NCBI GenBank assembly: GCA_009792885.1
Contig: WMCF01000008.1
Location: forward strand, 19,023,578-19,087,577
Direction of reading: 5' to 3'
Origin: Eremophila alpestris peregrina
Lineage: Eukaryota > Chordata > Aves > Passeriformes > Alaudidae
DNA length: 64,000 bases
Positions 26,283 to 40,335 of this stretch are shown piece after piece; position 1 is the first letter of the stretch, and each line of letters opens with the position of its first letter. The notes under the pieces are model-generated. The model was not told where the DNA came from, did no database searches, and was given only the letters and a program-made list of their open reading frames with translations. The position numbers and the translations under genes were made by a program.

Positions 26283-29200
26283 CCGTCTCTTAATGAGACT
26301 GAATATCTCCAGCAAGATTTCCAGGACAAAACTGCCCGAGACACTGAGACCAGATTCCCATGATCAGGTAGCTTCCAAGACTGAATGCAAGTTAGTATTT
26401 CCCTCTATCCTGTTAACACCTGTGAACCTGGCTCAGAGTACCTACTATGCTCAACATCATGCAGGCAGATAACAGAGTGCTAATGCCATCTTTCAGTATA
26501 AGGATGAAAGCCTGCTTGGAATGGCTACAGGATGCATTAATCAATATGGGAAAGGCTGTTCATCCCAGCTAGCATCTTACATGTTCCATGGCCATAGTGA
26601 CTGTGGTGTGTCTCAGAAGCTGCTGCTGCACATGAACAGATAAATCACCCCATTCACTCCATCTGTGCAGGCAGACAGTTGTTGCTGTGCCATATGTTCA
26701 AAGACTCTGGCTGGATTTTACTGTGCATGTCATATAACCAGCCTGTGCACATACAGTACCCCTCTGGGATGTTGCAGACCACTCCAGAAGTATTGCTTCC
26801 ATGTCCTCCAAGATCCTGAATGTAGTCTATTCAGAGAATTTGCAGCTCTCCGAGGCAGAAAGCTGAATTTTTAAAAAGCAATGGAATTTAACAGAAAAAG
26901 GAATCTTTGTCCAACTTCTTACACAGTTTTATCATGATACAATAGGTAGAGGGAAGGTTTTAGCTTGAATACATCAGTCACTGTAGTCTGCAAAATAGTA
27001 ATAAAGAAGACGCTCAACACTTTTATTTTCATTTACCCAACACATGCTAGAGAAATTCTAAATTACCAGCTGTCTGAAATGGCATGAGCAGAGACAGCAC
27101 TGATCCATCCCAAACCTGTGGGGTCTTTCATCCTGTTGCACCTGAAGTGCCAACAGGGTCTGCCTGGTACTCACTCTATGAAGTCTGTCTCTCAATCAGT
27201 GACATCCTACATCAAACTTGTGTGTCTCTGTCACACTGCAAACAAAGTCACTCAGTTGAAAGCTGCTCTCTTTCTTTGGGTACTGCATGATCCTAGTTTG
27301 TGTTGCAAGGACAACTTCATTTTATAAAGGTATTAGGTACAAGCCACCATTCTCAGATTATGTATTTTAAAAGATTACGTATTTTTTAAAAAATATGTAT
27401 TAAAAGTCGCTTCTTTCCCTCCATTTATCCAGTTCAGTTAAGATAGGAACAGATTTTCCATGGAGTAAACAGTTCAACTATTTCTCTGTAGCTCCCAAAG
27501 TATGGAGTGATGGTTGCTGTTCTTTTCAGTGAAGAGGCAGCAATTCAGCAAACTTACTGCTCTGACCAGTAATGAACACAGCATTCACTCTAACACACAG
27601 CCAAGCAGGTTCCAGGAAAGCCTACAGGAAAAGGAAAAAATAAGAAAGAAAGAAGCCCCAAATCTTACCAGTGATTTATGTCTCTTTAAACAGATTTATC
27701 TTGTTGCAATCCCTTGAATTTAACTCAGGATCTGTCACACGCAGAAATACAATGGAAAATATAACTATTAGTCACAGGGGAGAGTGATGAAGGTACATCA
27801 GCTGGTAGCAAACAGAACATATGAACGATTTTGGATAACCAATTCATCTTTCTGCCACTTCACCCTCCTAGCTTGCAAATATATAGAGCTGTAGTATCCA
27901 TCCAGAATGCTTACTCCATTATCAAAAGCAGTATGAAGTTTGCTTTGAGCAACTACTGAATTCTGACACCAATATGTATATATCTCAAAATACCTTAATT
28001 TATTTTTCCTCTCCTGAAAAGAGAATGAGGAGCACATTGCACTGCTTACTGGGCATGGTGCATTTCTGAGGAGAATTTCTTCAAATTAAGTTTTACATTA
28101 TAATTCCCAAATACTCAGCTTGTAAAACAGATTAGGAAATAAAAACAAGCAATAAAGCTAGCAATGTGCTTCATTTCTCTGTAGCTGCAAAAGAATATAC
28201 ACTGAGTTTTCTTTCATGCACTGTCTCTACATGTAACCTCAGCTAGAGCAAACTAGTGGTAAAAAATATTGTTGGTGCATACATATCCCCCTGTCACCAC
28301 AAAGTTACCTATTTCAGCAAGATCTAGGCCAGCAGTTTAATAAACACAGCAGGACATAAATGTCTCCAGGAGGCAAAGAAAAGACATTTCCCCCAGAGAC
28401 AGAAAGGAGTTCTTGGCTATATCAACTCCATTTAATATGTGTGTTAAAAGCATCATAACTTGTTGCAAAATAGATTGAATCAAGATTAGCAACCTGTGGA
28501 GCTAATATACCAGTCCATCACTCTTAAACCCTTCCCAACCAAGAGCAATGTTCTATGGAGTCAAGGAGTTGTTAGGTTTCCCAATGTCCTGTTTCAAAAG
28601 ATGACAATGTATGCAGGAAAGAGATGCCTGGACATTTGAAAGGGACTTTAAAAATAGCTTTATATCATAAAATGAAATCTGTAAAAATAGCTTTATTTCA
28701 TAGTATGATCTCATATCTCTTAATGTGAAAGCAAAAAAAGAAAAAAGCTTATTTGCTAAACACAAGGCAGAAGACACATTTGCAAAATACAAAGCCACAG
28801 ACATGCAGAAATGAAAGTATATGAGCATTTATCTGTAACAGTTCTCCCATACTTGAGTAAGGAATTTAGCAAGTTATCTAATGCTGAGAGGTTTTTACCA
28901 AAACAGCTCTTCACATTTTGCTGTGAAAAGCTCAGACTTCAGATTCCTTAATACACTATATCATATATTTAAATAAAAAGTTCATCAGCTATCATACTAT
29001 ATAGACGTGTGTACATCTGTATGGGTGTGTACTTACACATAAATCTTGTACATATATTCTGCTACTTTAGATTGACAGCAGATACAGCAATGAACCAACT
29101 ACTTTACAACAACCTCCAAGGGTGAGCTGTTCCTGGCTTTGAGGGACACAACGAAGTGGTTTTCCTCAGCTCTCCTCCCTTTCCCTCCTTTTTGCTTCCT

Positions 29201-29986
29201 TCTCCTCATACACAGACCCTGCTCAATATCAATATCTTCAGAAAAATCCACCATGCATCTCACTCCATCAAGAAAGCTACCTCTTGCCAAATGCCTCTCA
29301 TCCTCAGGAAGCAGCTGATAGTTCCATTCCCAGAAGGAAGGAAAAAGACCTAGGATTAATTACTCTCCAGCTAAGTGCAGAAAACAGATTTTCCATTACA
29401 CATTCATCATACCACAACATTCCAAAAAGCCTGACATCTTGCACTTTAAATGGAAAGCCAGGGACTTTGTTCTAAGAAGCCAGAATTTAATTTCAGATGC
29501 ACTAGAGCAGAGACAATAGGGAGGGTTGTAAGAAGGAAGATGGAAGTAGAGCAAGGTAATTATTATCTCTCAGATGACTTCAGGTGCAATATGGTAGGAC
29601 AGAAATGAGAGCTTTACTCATGTTTTGCTCAAGTGTCTCTCCTAACTCTTTGTAAAAGTCGCAGCAGAATTGAGTCTTGTGGGTAATCGAAAGCCAGTGT
29701 CCTATTTTCATTAAAAGTAGTAGGAATCTTCCTGCTGATCTGCATGGGCTTGGGCTGCTGCCTCAGCAGCCCAGCTCTGCCTCTCTGCTTCTGTCAGGTT
29801 GAAGCCTGGCAGGCAGAGGTTAACCAAGGAGGCAAAAAACCAGCTCACTCCTAGCCCAGCAACTGCTAACTAACTGCTAACTAACACAACACCAAGGCTA
29901 TGACCTGCTGCAGTGCAGAGCTGCAGCCCTTCCCAGCACCTGAGCTGTGAGGAGATCACTTCTGGAAGAGAAGTGGCATGAAGAGA
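26283..29986. other. Intergenic sequence
   Basis: No gene recognised. A 33-bp-period imperfect tandem duplication (TAAAAATAGCTTTAT at 28,649 and 28,682) is present. Confidence 0.55.
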
Positions 29987-30241
29987 TGCCTAGAGAGGCT
30001 ACCTGGAACAGAGGTTAGACTGTGTTAAAAGGATAAAGTAGGCACTTATTAAAAAGTACAAGAGCCTGGTGAGGCTACACCCAAGATGGACACCTGGTCA
30101 CAAGTTTCCACACTTTTATAAGTTTTGGTCCATTTACATATTGGGGCTAACTGTCCAATTACAGCTTCAGGTTATGAAATCCTATCCTCTCAGATTGCTC
30201 TCAATTTGCTGTTCATACTTTCTGGACCTGAAGCTGTAACA
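29987..30241 (-). mobile_element. ERVL-like LTR
   Basis: Read on the minus strand it starts TGTTACAGCTTCAGGTCCAG, contains TAGCCCCAATATGTAAATGG, a TATA box ACTTATAAAAG (about 30,112-30,122), CTTTTTAATAAGTGCCTACT as the weak polyadenylation region, and ends TCTGTTCCAGGTAGCCTCTC then TAGGCA. This resembles songbird ERVL LTRs. No target-site duplication is visible, so the left border is approximate. A 14-bp inverted repeat lies in its U3. Confidence 0.65.
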
Positions 30242-30639
30242 ATGTCATTCATTCTCGGGCTGGAAAAGGACTGTTTTGTATAACTGAACTGTGAAGAGAA
30301 CTTGCTAACTCTTTATATGAAGTTCAGAGTTATGTACCAATGCAGTGCAGAATCTGGAAAATATGAAAGCTAAAACTTAAGGCATCAGAAGAGATGGACT
30401 AAGGAGCTTCCTCAGCTGCAGCAACTCAACTGTCATCAAAAACACCTCAGTGGGGATGGAGAGAGGCCAGGAAGATGCAGCCCCGTGTGCCCCAGCAGTA
30501 ATTGAGTGGCATGGGAGGGAGGGGAGGCAGCAGTAAGTGAAGCAGACAAATGAGCATCATTAGGGAGCAGCACAAAAAAAGGAGGCCAGATGAAAGGGAT
30601 GTGGGAAACAGCCACATAAATCTTCATCCCCTTTGTGTA
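30242..30639. other. Intergenic sequence
   Basis: No feature recognised. Confidence 0.5.
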
Positions 30640-31330
30640 TCATATTAATTTGCATGGTTGTTATTGTTACTAGGAGATACTTTTTTCCCGAGGAGTAATC
30701 TGTCAGTTTTCATTAGCCCCTGGACCAGCAAACCTCAGTTAGCGATGATGACCTCCAATTCTCCTCCCCAAAAGATGCCATTCCCACTCCAGGTTTCACA
30801 CTGCATGTTTTCCTGTTTGCAATGTTTGATAGTGCAGATTGGCTGCAATTGATGTAAAATAAGGGACTTGAGCCTCAGTGTATCTGACTCCACTGACTTC
30901 ACTGATTTATACCAGCTCAGCATCAGGCATTTAATTTTATTGCACTGAAAACTAATGGCAAAAATTTTACAGTGCCCATTAAAATCCTCTGTTTAAGACT
31001 TAAAGTACAGCAATTAAATGTCATTAAAAATATCCACTAAAATTATTAATACCTTTTGTCCTGTGCAGTCTGAATGTATCTCTTGCTGTTCCCTCATCTT
31101 TCATCTCATTTTAATGACATTGATTTATCAGAGCACAGCTCAAGTAAATTGAGAAATTCTGATGCTCAGATTTCTTACATGTGAATTTGGAGTCTCATTT
31201 CTCAAATGTATTGCACAGTTATTTTGACAGTTATGCCAGATTTAATTAGCAATCAGTTTCCCAACAGTTTGACTACTGCAGCATTATTTTGTGTTTTCCT
31301 CTTTTATGCTTAGTTCAACATAGACTGAAC
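30640..31330. promoter_or_regulatory. Candidate enhancer-like block with POU and SOX motifs
   Basis: A perfect octamer ATTTGCAT (30,648-30,655) is followed 7 bp later by a SOX core ATTGTT (30,663-30,668, reverse AACAAT). The rest is AT-rich with homeodomain-type TAAT cores (TCATTTTAATGACATTGATT). No frame or repeat explains the block. Single octamers are expected by chance in a window of this size, so the call rests on clustering and is weak. Confidence 0.25.
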
Positions 31331-32090
31331 TACAACTTTGGACTTTGTTTTGGTGCATGTAAAGCAGTGTGACAGCTTGACTTTTTTTTCAATGAAAACC
31401 AATATTAATTACACACCAGTCAGAAAATTAGTAGAAAAACAAAGTTCTTATGAATGATAATCACTCCCTTCAAAAAAAGCCTGCCTTGTTCCTCAATTAT
31501 TTTTATTTGTAGTTTTTTTTGTTTATAGAAATCTATAAACCCACTCATAAAATATTGCCAGATGATCATATAAACATAAAGGAAAAAAGGGCTTCAGTGA
31601 CCTTACTATAACATGATCTCAAAGAAATACTCCAAGCAATGAAATTGCAAATGTGTATGGGATTAATTGCTAATCACTTTAGCAACATCTTTAAAATAAG
31701 TGTTATTAAAATAAGTGTTTAATGTAAGTGTTAAGTATATTCCATTATCTTTCTGCATTCCTCTGTTTCCAAAGCACAGTTATCTTCAGGTTGGTGCTAG
31801 AATGATAGATCTTTCTGAGTAGTCTTTGTTAAATACTGCTTTCTTGAAGTGCTAAAGGTATCATTCTACCCCCACTTACAGGCCATTCAGCTCTGATTTT
31901 TGTGTCATTGATGCAAATGAAGCATGTAATAGTGTTTTGTCAAATGCATGAAAAATAGCTTTAGGACTTCCTAGATAGCAGAGAAATGAGAATGAAGAGA
32001 ATTCGAGAAGTTAAAGGAAGTTAAGAGCACATTAGGTGATTTTGTTCTTCCTCTGATCAAAAGGCCTTCCGATTCCTCTTCTGCCTCCAA
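31331..32090. other. Intergenic AT-rich sequence
   Basis: Contains three imperfect copies of AAATAAGTGTTATT-like units at 31,691-31,735 and a further octamer ATGCAAAT at 31,911 preceded by CATTG. No gene recognised. Confidence 0.5.
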
Positions 32091-32836
32091 CCCTGAAAGG
32101 GTCCTGCACCTGGGAAAGAATAAACCCAGGTTACCAGTAGTGGCAGGGGAGCAACCTGCTGGAAAGCTACTCTGTAGAGAGGGATATGGAGTTCTGTTGT
32201 TCTGTTGGACAACAAACTGCCAACGCCACAGCAGTGTGTCCTTGTAGCCAAGATGGCAAATGGAATCCCAGGATGAGTTAGAAAGAGCATTGACAGACAT
32301 CAAGGGAGGCAATCCTGCCTCTTTGCTCAGCCCTGGTGAGGCCACACCTAAAACACTGTGTTCAAGCCTGGGCTTCTCAGGACAGGAGAAATGGAGCCCA
32401 TGGAGAGGGTCCAACAGAGAATAACAAAGATAATTGAGGGACTAGAGCATGTCTGTTAAGAGGAAAGGCTGAGGGAGCTGGGCCTGTTCCGCCTCTAGAG
32501 GAGACACATGAGAGGCAGACTCATCAAATGCCTATAAATATCTGAAGGGAGGGTGCTAAGAGAATGGAGCCAGACTCTTCTTAGTAGTGTGGGCAGAAAC
32601 TGATGCACAGGAAGTTCCACTTGAATATGAGGAAGGACTTCTTTACTGTGCGGGTGACCAAACAGCAGAACTGGTTGCTCAGAGAGGTCATGGAGTCTCC
32701 CTCACTGGAGATACTCAAGAAGTGCCTGGACACAATCTCATGCAATGTCCTCTGGGGTGGCCCTGCTTGAGCAGGGAGGCTGGACCAGATGACCCACTGG
32801 GGTCCCTTCCAAGCTGCCCCATGCTGTGTGATATGC
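32091..32836 (+). mobile_element. CR1 LINE, 3' 750 bp
   Basis: Follows the classical avian CR1 3' part: TGTCCTTGTAGCCAAGATGG, CTCAGCCCTGGTGAGGCCAC, GAGGAAAGGCTGAGGGAGCT, CACAGGAAGTTCCACTTGAA, AGTCTCCCTCACTGGAGATA, TGAGCAGGGAGGCTGGACCA and a TGTGTGATATG end. ORF2 coding frames are broken. Confidence 0.93.
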
Positions 32837-35800
32837 TAACCTTAACGTTTGACAGATAAAATACCTTTACTTTCTAGACCATGCAGTAAACAGACCAAGG
32901 AGATTAGCAGCAATACGAATGGTATGTAGAGTAATGTCCTGATGGTCATGGGCAAAACATAAAGCACTTCTGGTTGTTAAACACTTACTAAATTGTCACT
33001 ATATTAACTAAAATATTATCCACAGAGATATTTTATGTTCTATCCATTTTTTTGTCACTCAGTGCATTTAAAAAAGAGACAGCTGTTAACCTAAAAGGTT
33101 GAAACTCACAATTCCTAACATTTCAGAAGTTCAATACAGATTGGGTCATAAACACTGAAAAATCTCAGAGTTCAGAAAAGCCTGTGCAGAGACAAAGAAA
33201 TAGAGTCTGAGGTGACAAAAAAAGTTAAAATGCTCACTGCCTGGAATATCAGGCTTCCTCACAAGCAAAACTAACAAAATCAAACTCTCAGGTCCTGGAA
33301 ATAGAAGACAGCCCTCCTAAGAATTTTATATTAACAGCATATTCTCTTCCATTTCATTTCATGGGAGACTTGCTTCACAGTGACAGTAATTCATCTTTCT
33401 CAAAGATGATGCAATTTTTCAAGGCAAATGAAACTTACATTTTGACCATCCCATTTCTCCACTCCTCAGGAGGTCCTCCAGAAAACCAGTGGATTTTTCT
33501 GTGTAGCACAAGGGGATAAATCAGCTGATAAACAGGTGTATGATAAAAACAGTTTCCTTCACTCAGCATGGAAGCTGAGGTTCTGGAGGTTGTAGAAACA
33601 TGAGAGTTGTCTTAATGTGGCAGCCATCAGATTAACAGTCAGACCCAGAGTCCTCAGGCCATTTTCCATCTGCTGTATGCCAAGAAAATGGGCAGAGTGA
33701 TAGTTTGGGAGCTGAACTCTGGGGTGCTGAGGAATGACCCAAGACAGCACATACTGAAGGCTGTCAGATGTGGAGTGGTATTATAGGCTCTCAATTCATC
33801 TGATCTGGAAGTGGCACAGTGTATAATAAATATAAAAATTAATGTCAACTATCTTGATAGATTCTTCCTGGAGCACATACAGACCTCCATGCACCATAAG
33901 TACACCAAAAATGTTTACAGATAATCCACATTAATTTCTACAGAAGAGAGGCCGTGTAGGGCTCTTTCTTCCTTGTGACTGATGACAACTCTTTCCAAGT
34001 ATCTGGTTAATTTTGACCTTAATCTAGTAGGCTGGTAGCCAACTACCAATCTGCATGTACAACTACATGTAAAGGACATGGATGTACACTTTTATATCCC
34101 ATCAAAGTTGCTGCATATTGCTGTGTTTGGGGCTGTGAATGGATCAAGTCCTAGGGTGTGGATTTGGATTAAAGGTTTAAAAATAAAGGTAAAGCCTAAG
34201 CCTTCAAAACACAATTTACTGCTCTCTAGGGACTGAAAAGGAGTGACTGTTTTCCTAAAAGTCTCATTTTAGCTATTTTTTTAAGAATACACTTACGTAT
34301 TGTCCAACAAATGTCAAGAAATCCTCATCTATGTCTGATATACATTCAATCACTTCATGCACTAATACATACATATATACAGATACATTTCTACGCTGTG
34401 CTGTGAACTATAGAGGCATCAGATCACCTCTAAACCAGAAAGTTCCATTTCTGGATACAGAAGCAGCAGTTTACTCTGTGAGATCTATTCATCCCTAGAG
34501 TTTCTGTGTCCATATGCGAGCAGGAAGGGGAAGCTGACACATCGTATCTCACCACTAGACTTTACCACATCTGCCAAAAATTAAAAAAAAAAAAAATACA
34601 GCTATTTGGATGTTTTAAAACACTCCATTCAAGTCTACTGCTATAAACTTTGGCAAGAAAAAAAAAGGTACAAGATGCTCCATAAGTGGTCTTGAATTCC
34701 TTAGGATCTACTCCAGTCTCTTTTTCAGACTGGAGGGCAACCTCTCTGTAGCACATAAGGAGGATAACCTTGCTTAGGTAATGCTATCAACATTACAAGG
34801 AACAGGCTGTTCAAAAACATGAAAGGTCTTCTATTCTTGGATCTTTCCAACACAGTTCTTGGTCCAATATGGCTGTATAATGTTACCTCCAAATCAAGTG
34901 GCATGCTGCAAACTTGGATTTCTTGTCCTTCAATTGGTAAATAACTTCAAATACCAGCAGTGCACGTGCTTGGCTTTACATTGAAGGATGGATTAGGGAA
35001 ATATATTGACTTGCTTTCCACTACAGTGAAAATACTTTCCCTGAAATCTATAGATAACAATGAGTAAAGAGTCAGGCAATGCTGCTTAACAAACCCACTT
35101 CAAGTGCACTTATGGGTAAATAACTTACCCTGACAAAGTATACTGCCTACAAAGATGCATCATAGTGCTTCAGCTTTTGAAACTCAAAGGTAGACAAGCT
35201 TCCCTCCTTGGAGACCATTTTGCAAAATTATATGCACTAAGTGCAATCTGGTCCAACTCAGACAGAAAACAAAAGCATTTTCTAAATGACTACCTTTGAG
35301 TCCCAGGGACAAATTGCCTCTATTAGTAAGGATTAGGTGTTTAAAGATTACAGAGAAATCACTTGCCTATTTCTTCAACTCAGTGGAGCTTTGACTCCAT
35401 CACAGGATGTGCTAGAAACATGAAAATCCCATGAAAAGTAGACCCATCCAGAGCAGCAGCTCTCAAACCAAAATATTAAAAGGCTGCACACCTTGTCCAC
35501 CCTATCATGGCCTTGGGGAGATATTGGGAAATATACAGAGGTGGGTAACCCTTCTCAAATGTTTTATTTCAATGCAAATCCAAATGCTTCTGCTGGCTGA
35601 CAGTCACCACCAGAGGGACCAAGGCCACCAGCTCATCCCAGCAGCAGCTGGACAGTCTGTTCCACGGGATGTCACAGGACTGCCTGTCCACTCTGTTAAA
35701 AGCTGTGCTTCTTCCAAATTTCTCAGAAACAAGAAATGATCCAAGCCCCATTTTTCATCAGAATGAGTGCATTTCCAGGTGCCTGCACAGAGGATTACCT

Positions 35801-38800
35801 AATCATGTCACAAAGAGTCTGGCACCAACTGACCAAAAGGAAACTGCAGAGTAGGGCAGTAGTCTCTCTTATCCTGCTCCTTCCTTTCCAAGTGGAGAGC
35901 AGAGACTCACAGATGGCTGCCATGAGCTTCACATCTCCTGTCCTTTTTCATTTTGCAGCCATCAGGCCTGCAAGGCTCAGCAAGCATTGAGCCTTGAGGA
36001 GGGTGCCAACCCCTCAGCTGCCACATGACTATGGCAGCATCAGCTTTCTTCCCCTCCCCAGGAGTTGGTGAAGACCTGCTCGGCAACCACACCTGAAAAG
36101 GCAAGAGAGGCAGTATTGCCAGGGCCAGAAAAATGAAACACAGGCAGAGAAAAGATTAGGAAAAGTGAGGGGCTTGGACACTGCATGCAGCACTCAAGGG
36201 CTGCCAATATCTGCTGCTTTGCTCTGCCTCAGCTCTTTGCAGAACTGGGGGCTGGTGAAGGGACTATCCCTGATCGTAGCACACCACAAACTCATGTTTT
36301 CTCACATTGCCCATACAACTTGGACTGCATTTCCTCTTCAGCTTTTCTTGTTATCCCAAATCCAGATTTTCTTTTTTTCTTGGGGACCTGTATGTGATGC
36401 TGCAATGAAGACAACTGTCCTCAAGAAGTGGGATATGATTCTTTCAAGATGACTTTAGCACTAAGAAGACTCTTAGGATTATGCCTGTTAGCCAGGAAGC
36501 AAAGTGTAGAGAGAATGCAAATAAACAGCAGCTCCTGAAAAGGGTTAAAGTCAGGATGGACAACTGTCAGGTCACTTGTCTGAGTTGCAGAAGAAAATAC
36601 CTGTTGTGGCAGGAGGCCAAACAAGAATGGCAGAGCTCACTGCTTTTGAGGGTAACACCACTGCCAGTGTGTTACAAGTAATCCAGAAAGGTTTCTCCTG
36701 AAAGCTGAAAACACAACAGCATCCTGTCTGCTCTCTGTCCTGGAGTCCTTATATCTGATGAGGGAACAGAGTGTGACTCCTCACAGATGTCCTGTTTCTT
36801 CTGCATGGAGGAAAATAAAAGTAGTTCTACCCTGTCCCATGCCCTGAGGCTTTTAGATTACCATATTTTCTGAGAGCCTAAAATACTGTTTTATTTTAGT
36901 TTACTAGTGATGGGTAGTCAATGATGACATGAATAATTTGATTTGCATAGTGCAACGCCACCTCTTGCCAGGGATAAAATTTGATCCTATCATATTTGAT
37001 GTCACATGATGCTTGCTCTTATTTATTGCCCCACAGATCTTAAAACCATCTTTCTCCGGAAGTAAGGAGAATGTAAGGACATCTCATACTTACTTGCTTT
37101 CAATATCTTGTTCTCCACCAACCACTCTGTGGGGTTGACCTCTGTTCTAGACTGGATTAGCAAGCATTCCCCATAAAAGAGGATGTCTGTTTCTTAGGTC
37201 CCAAGCATCAAAATATAATGGAGACATAGTAAGGCTCTGGTCAGTGTATCCTGGGGTCTTTGAAGGAAAATGTACCAATGTGTCCTGCTCTTTAAAGGCA
37301 TTTGAGTAAGACAAATCTGTAGGAACAAATGCTGCACAGGTGTACTGTATAGATGGATACTTATTGGAGATGGACTCCAAGGCATGAACTGGCCTGGAAA
37401 CCAAAGTGCAGAAAATAGCCAGAAGCCAGCCCTTCTCCCAAACCCCACTCCCTCACAGGCTCCTAAGTGATGATATTGTGGCCTGAGTCAGGCAGAGTTT
37501 GCTATGCTGGCCCTTGCAGGATCACAGTGCGCATGACACTGACCAGGCTGGGACACAGCCAGAGGCAGATGAGCCTTGGTGGTGACATGAGCCAAAAGTA
37601 CAGTCTGTTCTGTTTCACAAACTTCACAATTTTGGGGTCACTATACACAATTCTTGTATATATTCCATTACCTGCTTGAAAGTCTTGTGACAGCTGTACG
37701 TGCACCCTGTCCTAAAGCACAGAACAGAGGCATTCAATTTAATATGCTGCTCAGGTGACTGAAAAAACAACGTATTACAAAATAGCTTATTCAGGAACAA
37801 ATTATGTATGTGCCACGGCTCTCTGCAATAAATGTAGAAGTTTTATAGTGCATTTTTTAAAAAACTTGACTTTGGGTTGGTTTTTTTTTTAATATAATTT
37901 TACTAAAATTTTATGTTCGTGATTGCTTCCGACAATACACAATGCAAATGGAAAAGAAATATGGGGGGAATGACATCCCTAGCAGGAAAAAAAATCATAA
38001 ATAAAATGTGCTGGAAGTAAAACAGATGGTTGGCACCTGGTGGTCCTTTATAGCCCTGGGTGACAGTTAAAACTGTTCCTACACTTGGAGAAGGAAAAAA
38101 GAGAAGTGAAACTTGTATCACTGTTACACTTGTACTGCTTTAGGGTTCTTGACATTGGGTGTGGGATTCCCAGCTGCACCTAAACCAAAGGTCAGTCCTA
38201 GCTCCTCAGCTGTCCACATCCCCCAGTGCTGCTCTTTTCCCAGAGCCTGGAGGGTGTTGTGCATGTACATCAGACTACCAGCATCGCACATGCTGGGTGG
38301 GCAGCAGGACCTTGGAGCACAGCAGGGTACTCACCACCTCCCAAGCAGAGCACAGCAGCCTCTGCTGCTCTGCCTTGCAGTCACCTTCTCGGAGTGCTGA
38401 GAAGCAGAAAGCAGTGTGGCCACTCCCCCTCACTCCTTGTGTCTGCATGCCCTCCCTGCTTCTGAAACACCAAGTGTGGACCCCTGCAAGGCACTGCATT
38501 ATGTGTTGCTGCCTGAGCAAGGGGACACACCCTTCACAGAGGCTCCCTGGCAGACATTTTGTGACCTCTCCAAACAATTTTCCTGCAATGTCTCCAGTGG
38601 TCTAGATCTCTGTAACCCTTCCTAGCAATATAGTCTCAGAAATAAGTTGTCACAGCTGTCAGTCATCTACAATTCACTTTCCCACAAAGCTATTGGATGT
38701 GACAGTAAACACATACCTTCAGCTAAGCCCATTCTGAAAAATTACTTGAAGGCAAATTGTTGAAAAACAGGCTGTTGCAAATGGGAACAGTGAGACTGGT

Positions 38801-40320
38801 GCATGTGCTGACTTGCCTAAGGTTTGGATACAAGGTCACATAGTAGGAGAAATGATGAAAACAATCAGCATATGTCACATAATGGGATATTTTTTGTAAC
38901 AGAATTGCTAATTTTCACATCTTATTCCCAAAGATTCATTTGGCCAGTCTGGAACCCGACCTCCGCCCTCCACAGGCTGTCCTTAGGCTGTACTTGATGA
39001 TACCACACGCAGGAAGGTCACTTCACTGGTCACCTCCCAAGGAAATACTACAGTGAGCAAAACAAGGGAAAGATAGGAGCCAGCACTGCTTTTCCTACCA
39101 ACTGCAGTAAACCTGCAAAGAAATTGTGTCCACTCCCACAAACCTCCTGCAGCAAAGGGGTGAGAGAAGGGGCTCAGATTAAGGAGTGATTCAGTGAGGT
39201 GGAGCTCTTATGCCAGAAGCATGACTTTCCATGCCAGGAGGATAGTTCTGAAGCATGAGGCACCACTGCCAAGAAGCACGACTACAGGAAGGATATTGAG
39301 ACCACTGGTGCTGAAGTAGCTCTTCTCATGTGTTGTATGCATAATGAGTGCAATTCCAGTGTAATTTACAATGGCTCTACTCCTTCAAACAAGAGCATGA
39401 GCAACAAGAGCATTTGAAATTCCTCACCTTTGCCACTGACTGCTGTTTTTCACCATACAAATTGTCAGATTTTGGAAGGTCATTTGCAACATCCCTTTTC
39501 AGAAGCATCCACCATTTATGTACTGAGCACTCAGCACTTAGTCAAATTATTTTCATGTTACCACAGAACAATGAGGCCCTGGGCCCTCAATGGGCCACAC
39601 TTCTGCAGGTGAGACAGCAAATATTATCAACAAGTGCTATAAGATTTATCATGTTTGTAATAGCATTCCTGAAACACTCAAGAAAGATTTTATCAAGTCT
39701 GTGCTGTATGTTTTTAGCAGCTTATTAGAGCCACTAGCCTAAAAGCATCCACAAACAGAAGTGACAAAAAACTGTTGCTACCTCTATAGTTCAGGTACTT
39801 AAGTTCAAGAAGTGCATAAATGGCTAATAGCCCTTTCAATACTATAGCAATTGATCAATTTACAGCATCTTTAGAACCGTGCCTGAACTTCTCCCTCTGT
39901 GATCTGTGACTGTCCTTGAAACACCTGGCCACTGAGTGTCTGTTTCTGACATGAACTTTCCTCATGTAATAGAATTTCCATACTCACAGAAAAGTTCCCA
40001 TCAGAGTGCTTTCGAACTGAAGCACTTGGAAGAATGCATCTGTAAGATGTTAGCAAAGCATCAAAATTTGTAAAGTGAATTGCTTCTTTAATCTCTTTCC
40101 AAAGGACTAATCCTACTTCAGATCCCAGCTGTTTTATGCTGTATACTTGAAAAATCTATAGGTTCAGGAATGGACAGAGTAGTCCACAAACACCATTTAA
40201 TTTACAGTAAAAATGCTTAGGAAATCCATGAATTTGGGGGTTAACAATTCAGAGAAGATGCACATGACCTCACCTGCTCTCCAGACTCTTTCCTTTCCCA
40301 ATAAAGAAGGACGAGATTGT
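32837..40320. other. Intergenic region downstream of ARL8BL
   Basis: No exon or repeat family recognised. GC-richer stretches occur around 35.4-36.1 kb and 38.1-38.6 kb, with overlapping open frames up to 148 codons that resemble no known protein. The ARL8BL transcript could extend into the right end if a distal polyadenylation site is used. Confidence 0.5.
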
Positions 40321-40329
40321 CTAGAATGT

Positions 40330-40335
40330 TTTATT
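40330..40335 (-). terminator. Polyadenylation signal AATAAA, distal candidate
   Basis: A second minus-strand AATAAA about 590 nt after the stop codon, with U-rich and G/U-rich sequence downstream. It could give a longer 3' UTR isoform. Confidence 0.4.

Noticed and set aside
31971..32414. 147-codon minus-strand open frame
   Set aside because: It is the antisense shadow of the CR1 copy at 32,091-32,836.
38159..38605. 148-codon plus-strand open frame
   Set aside because: Overlapping frames on both strands, no domain, no splice context; probably composition-driven.
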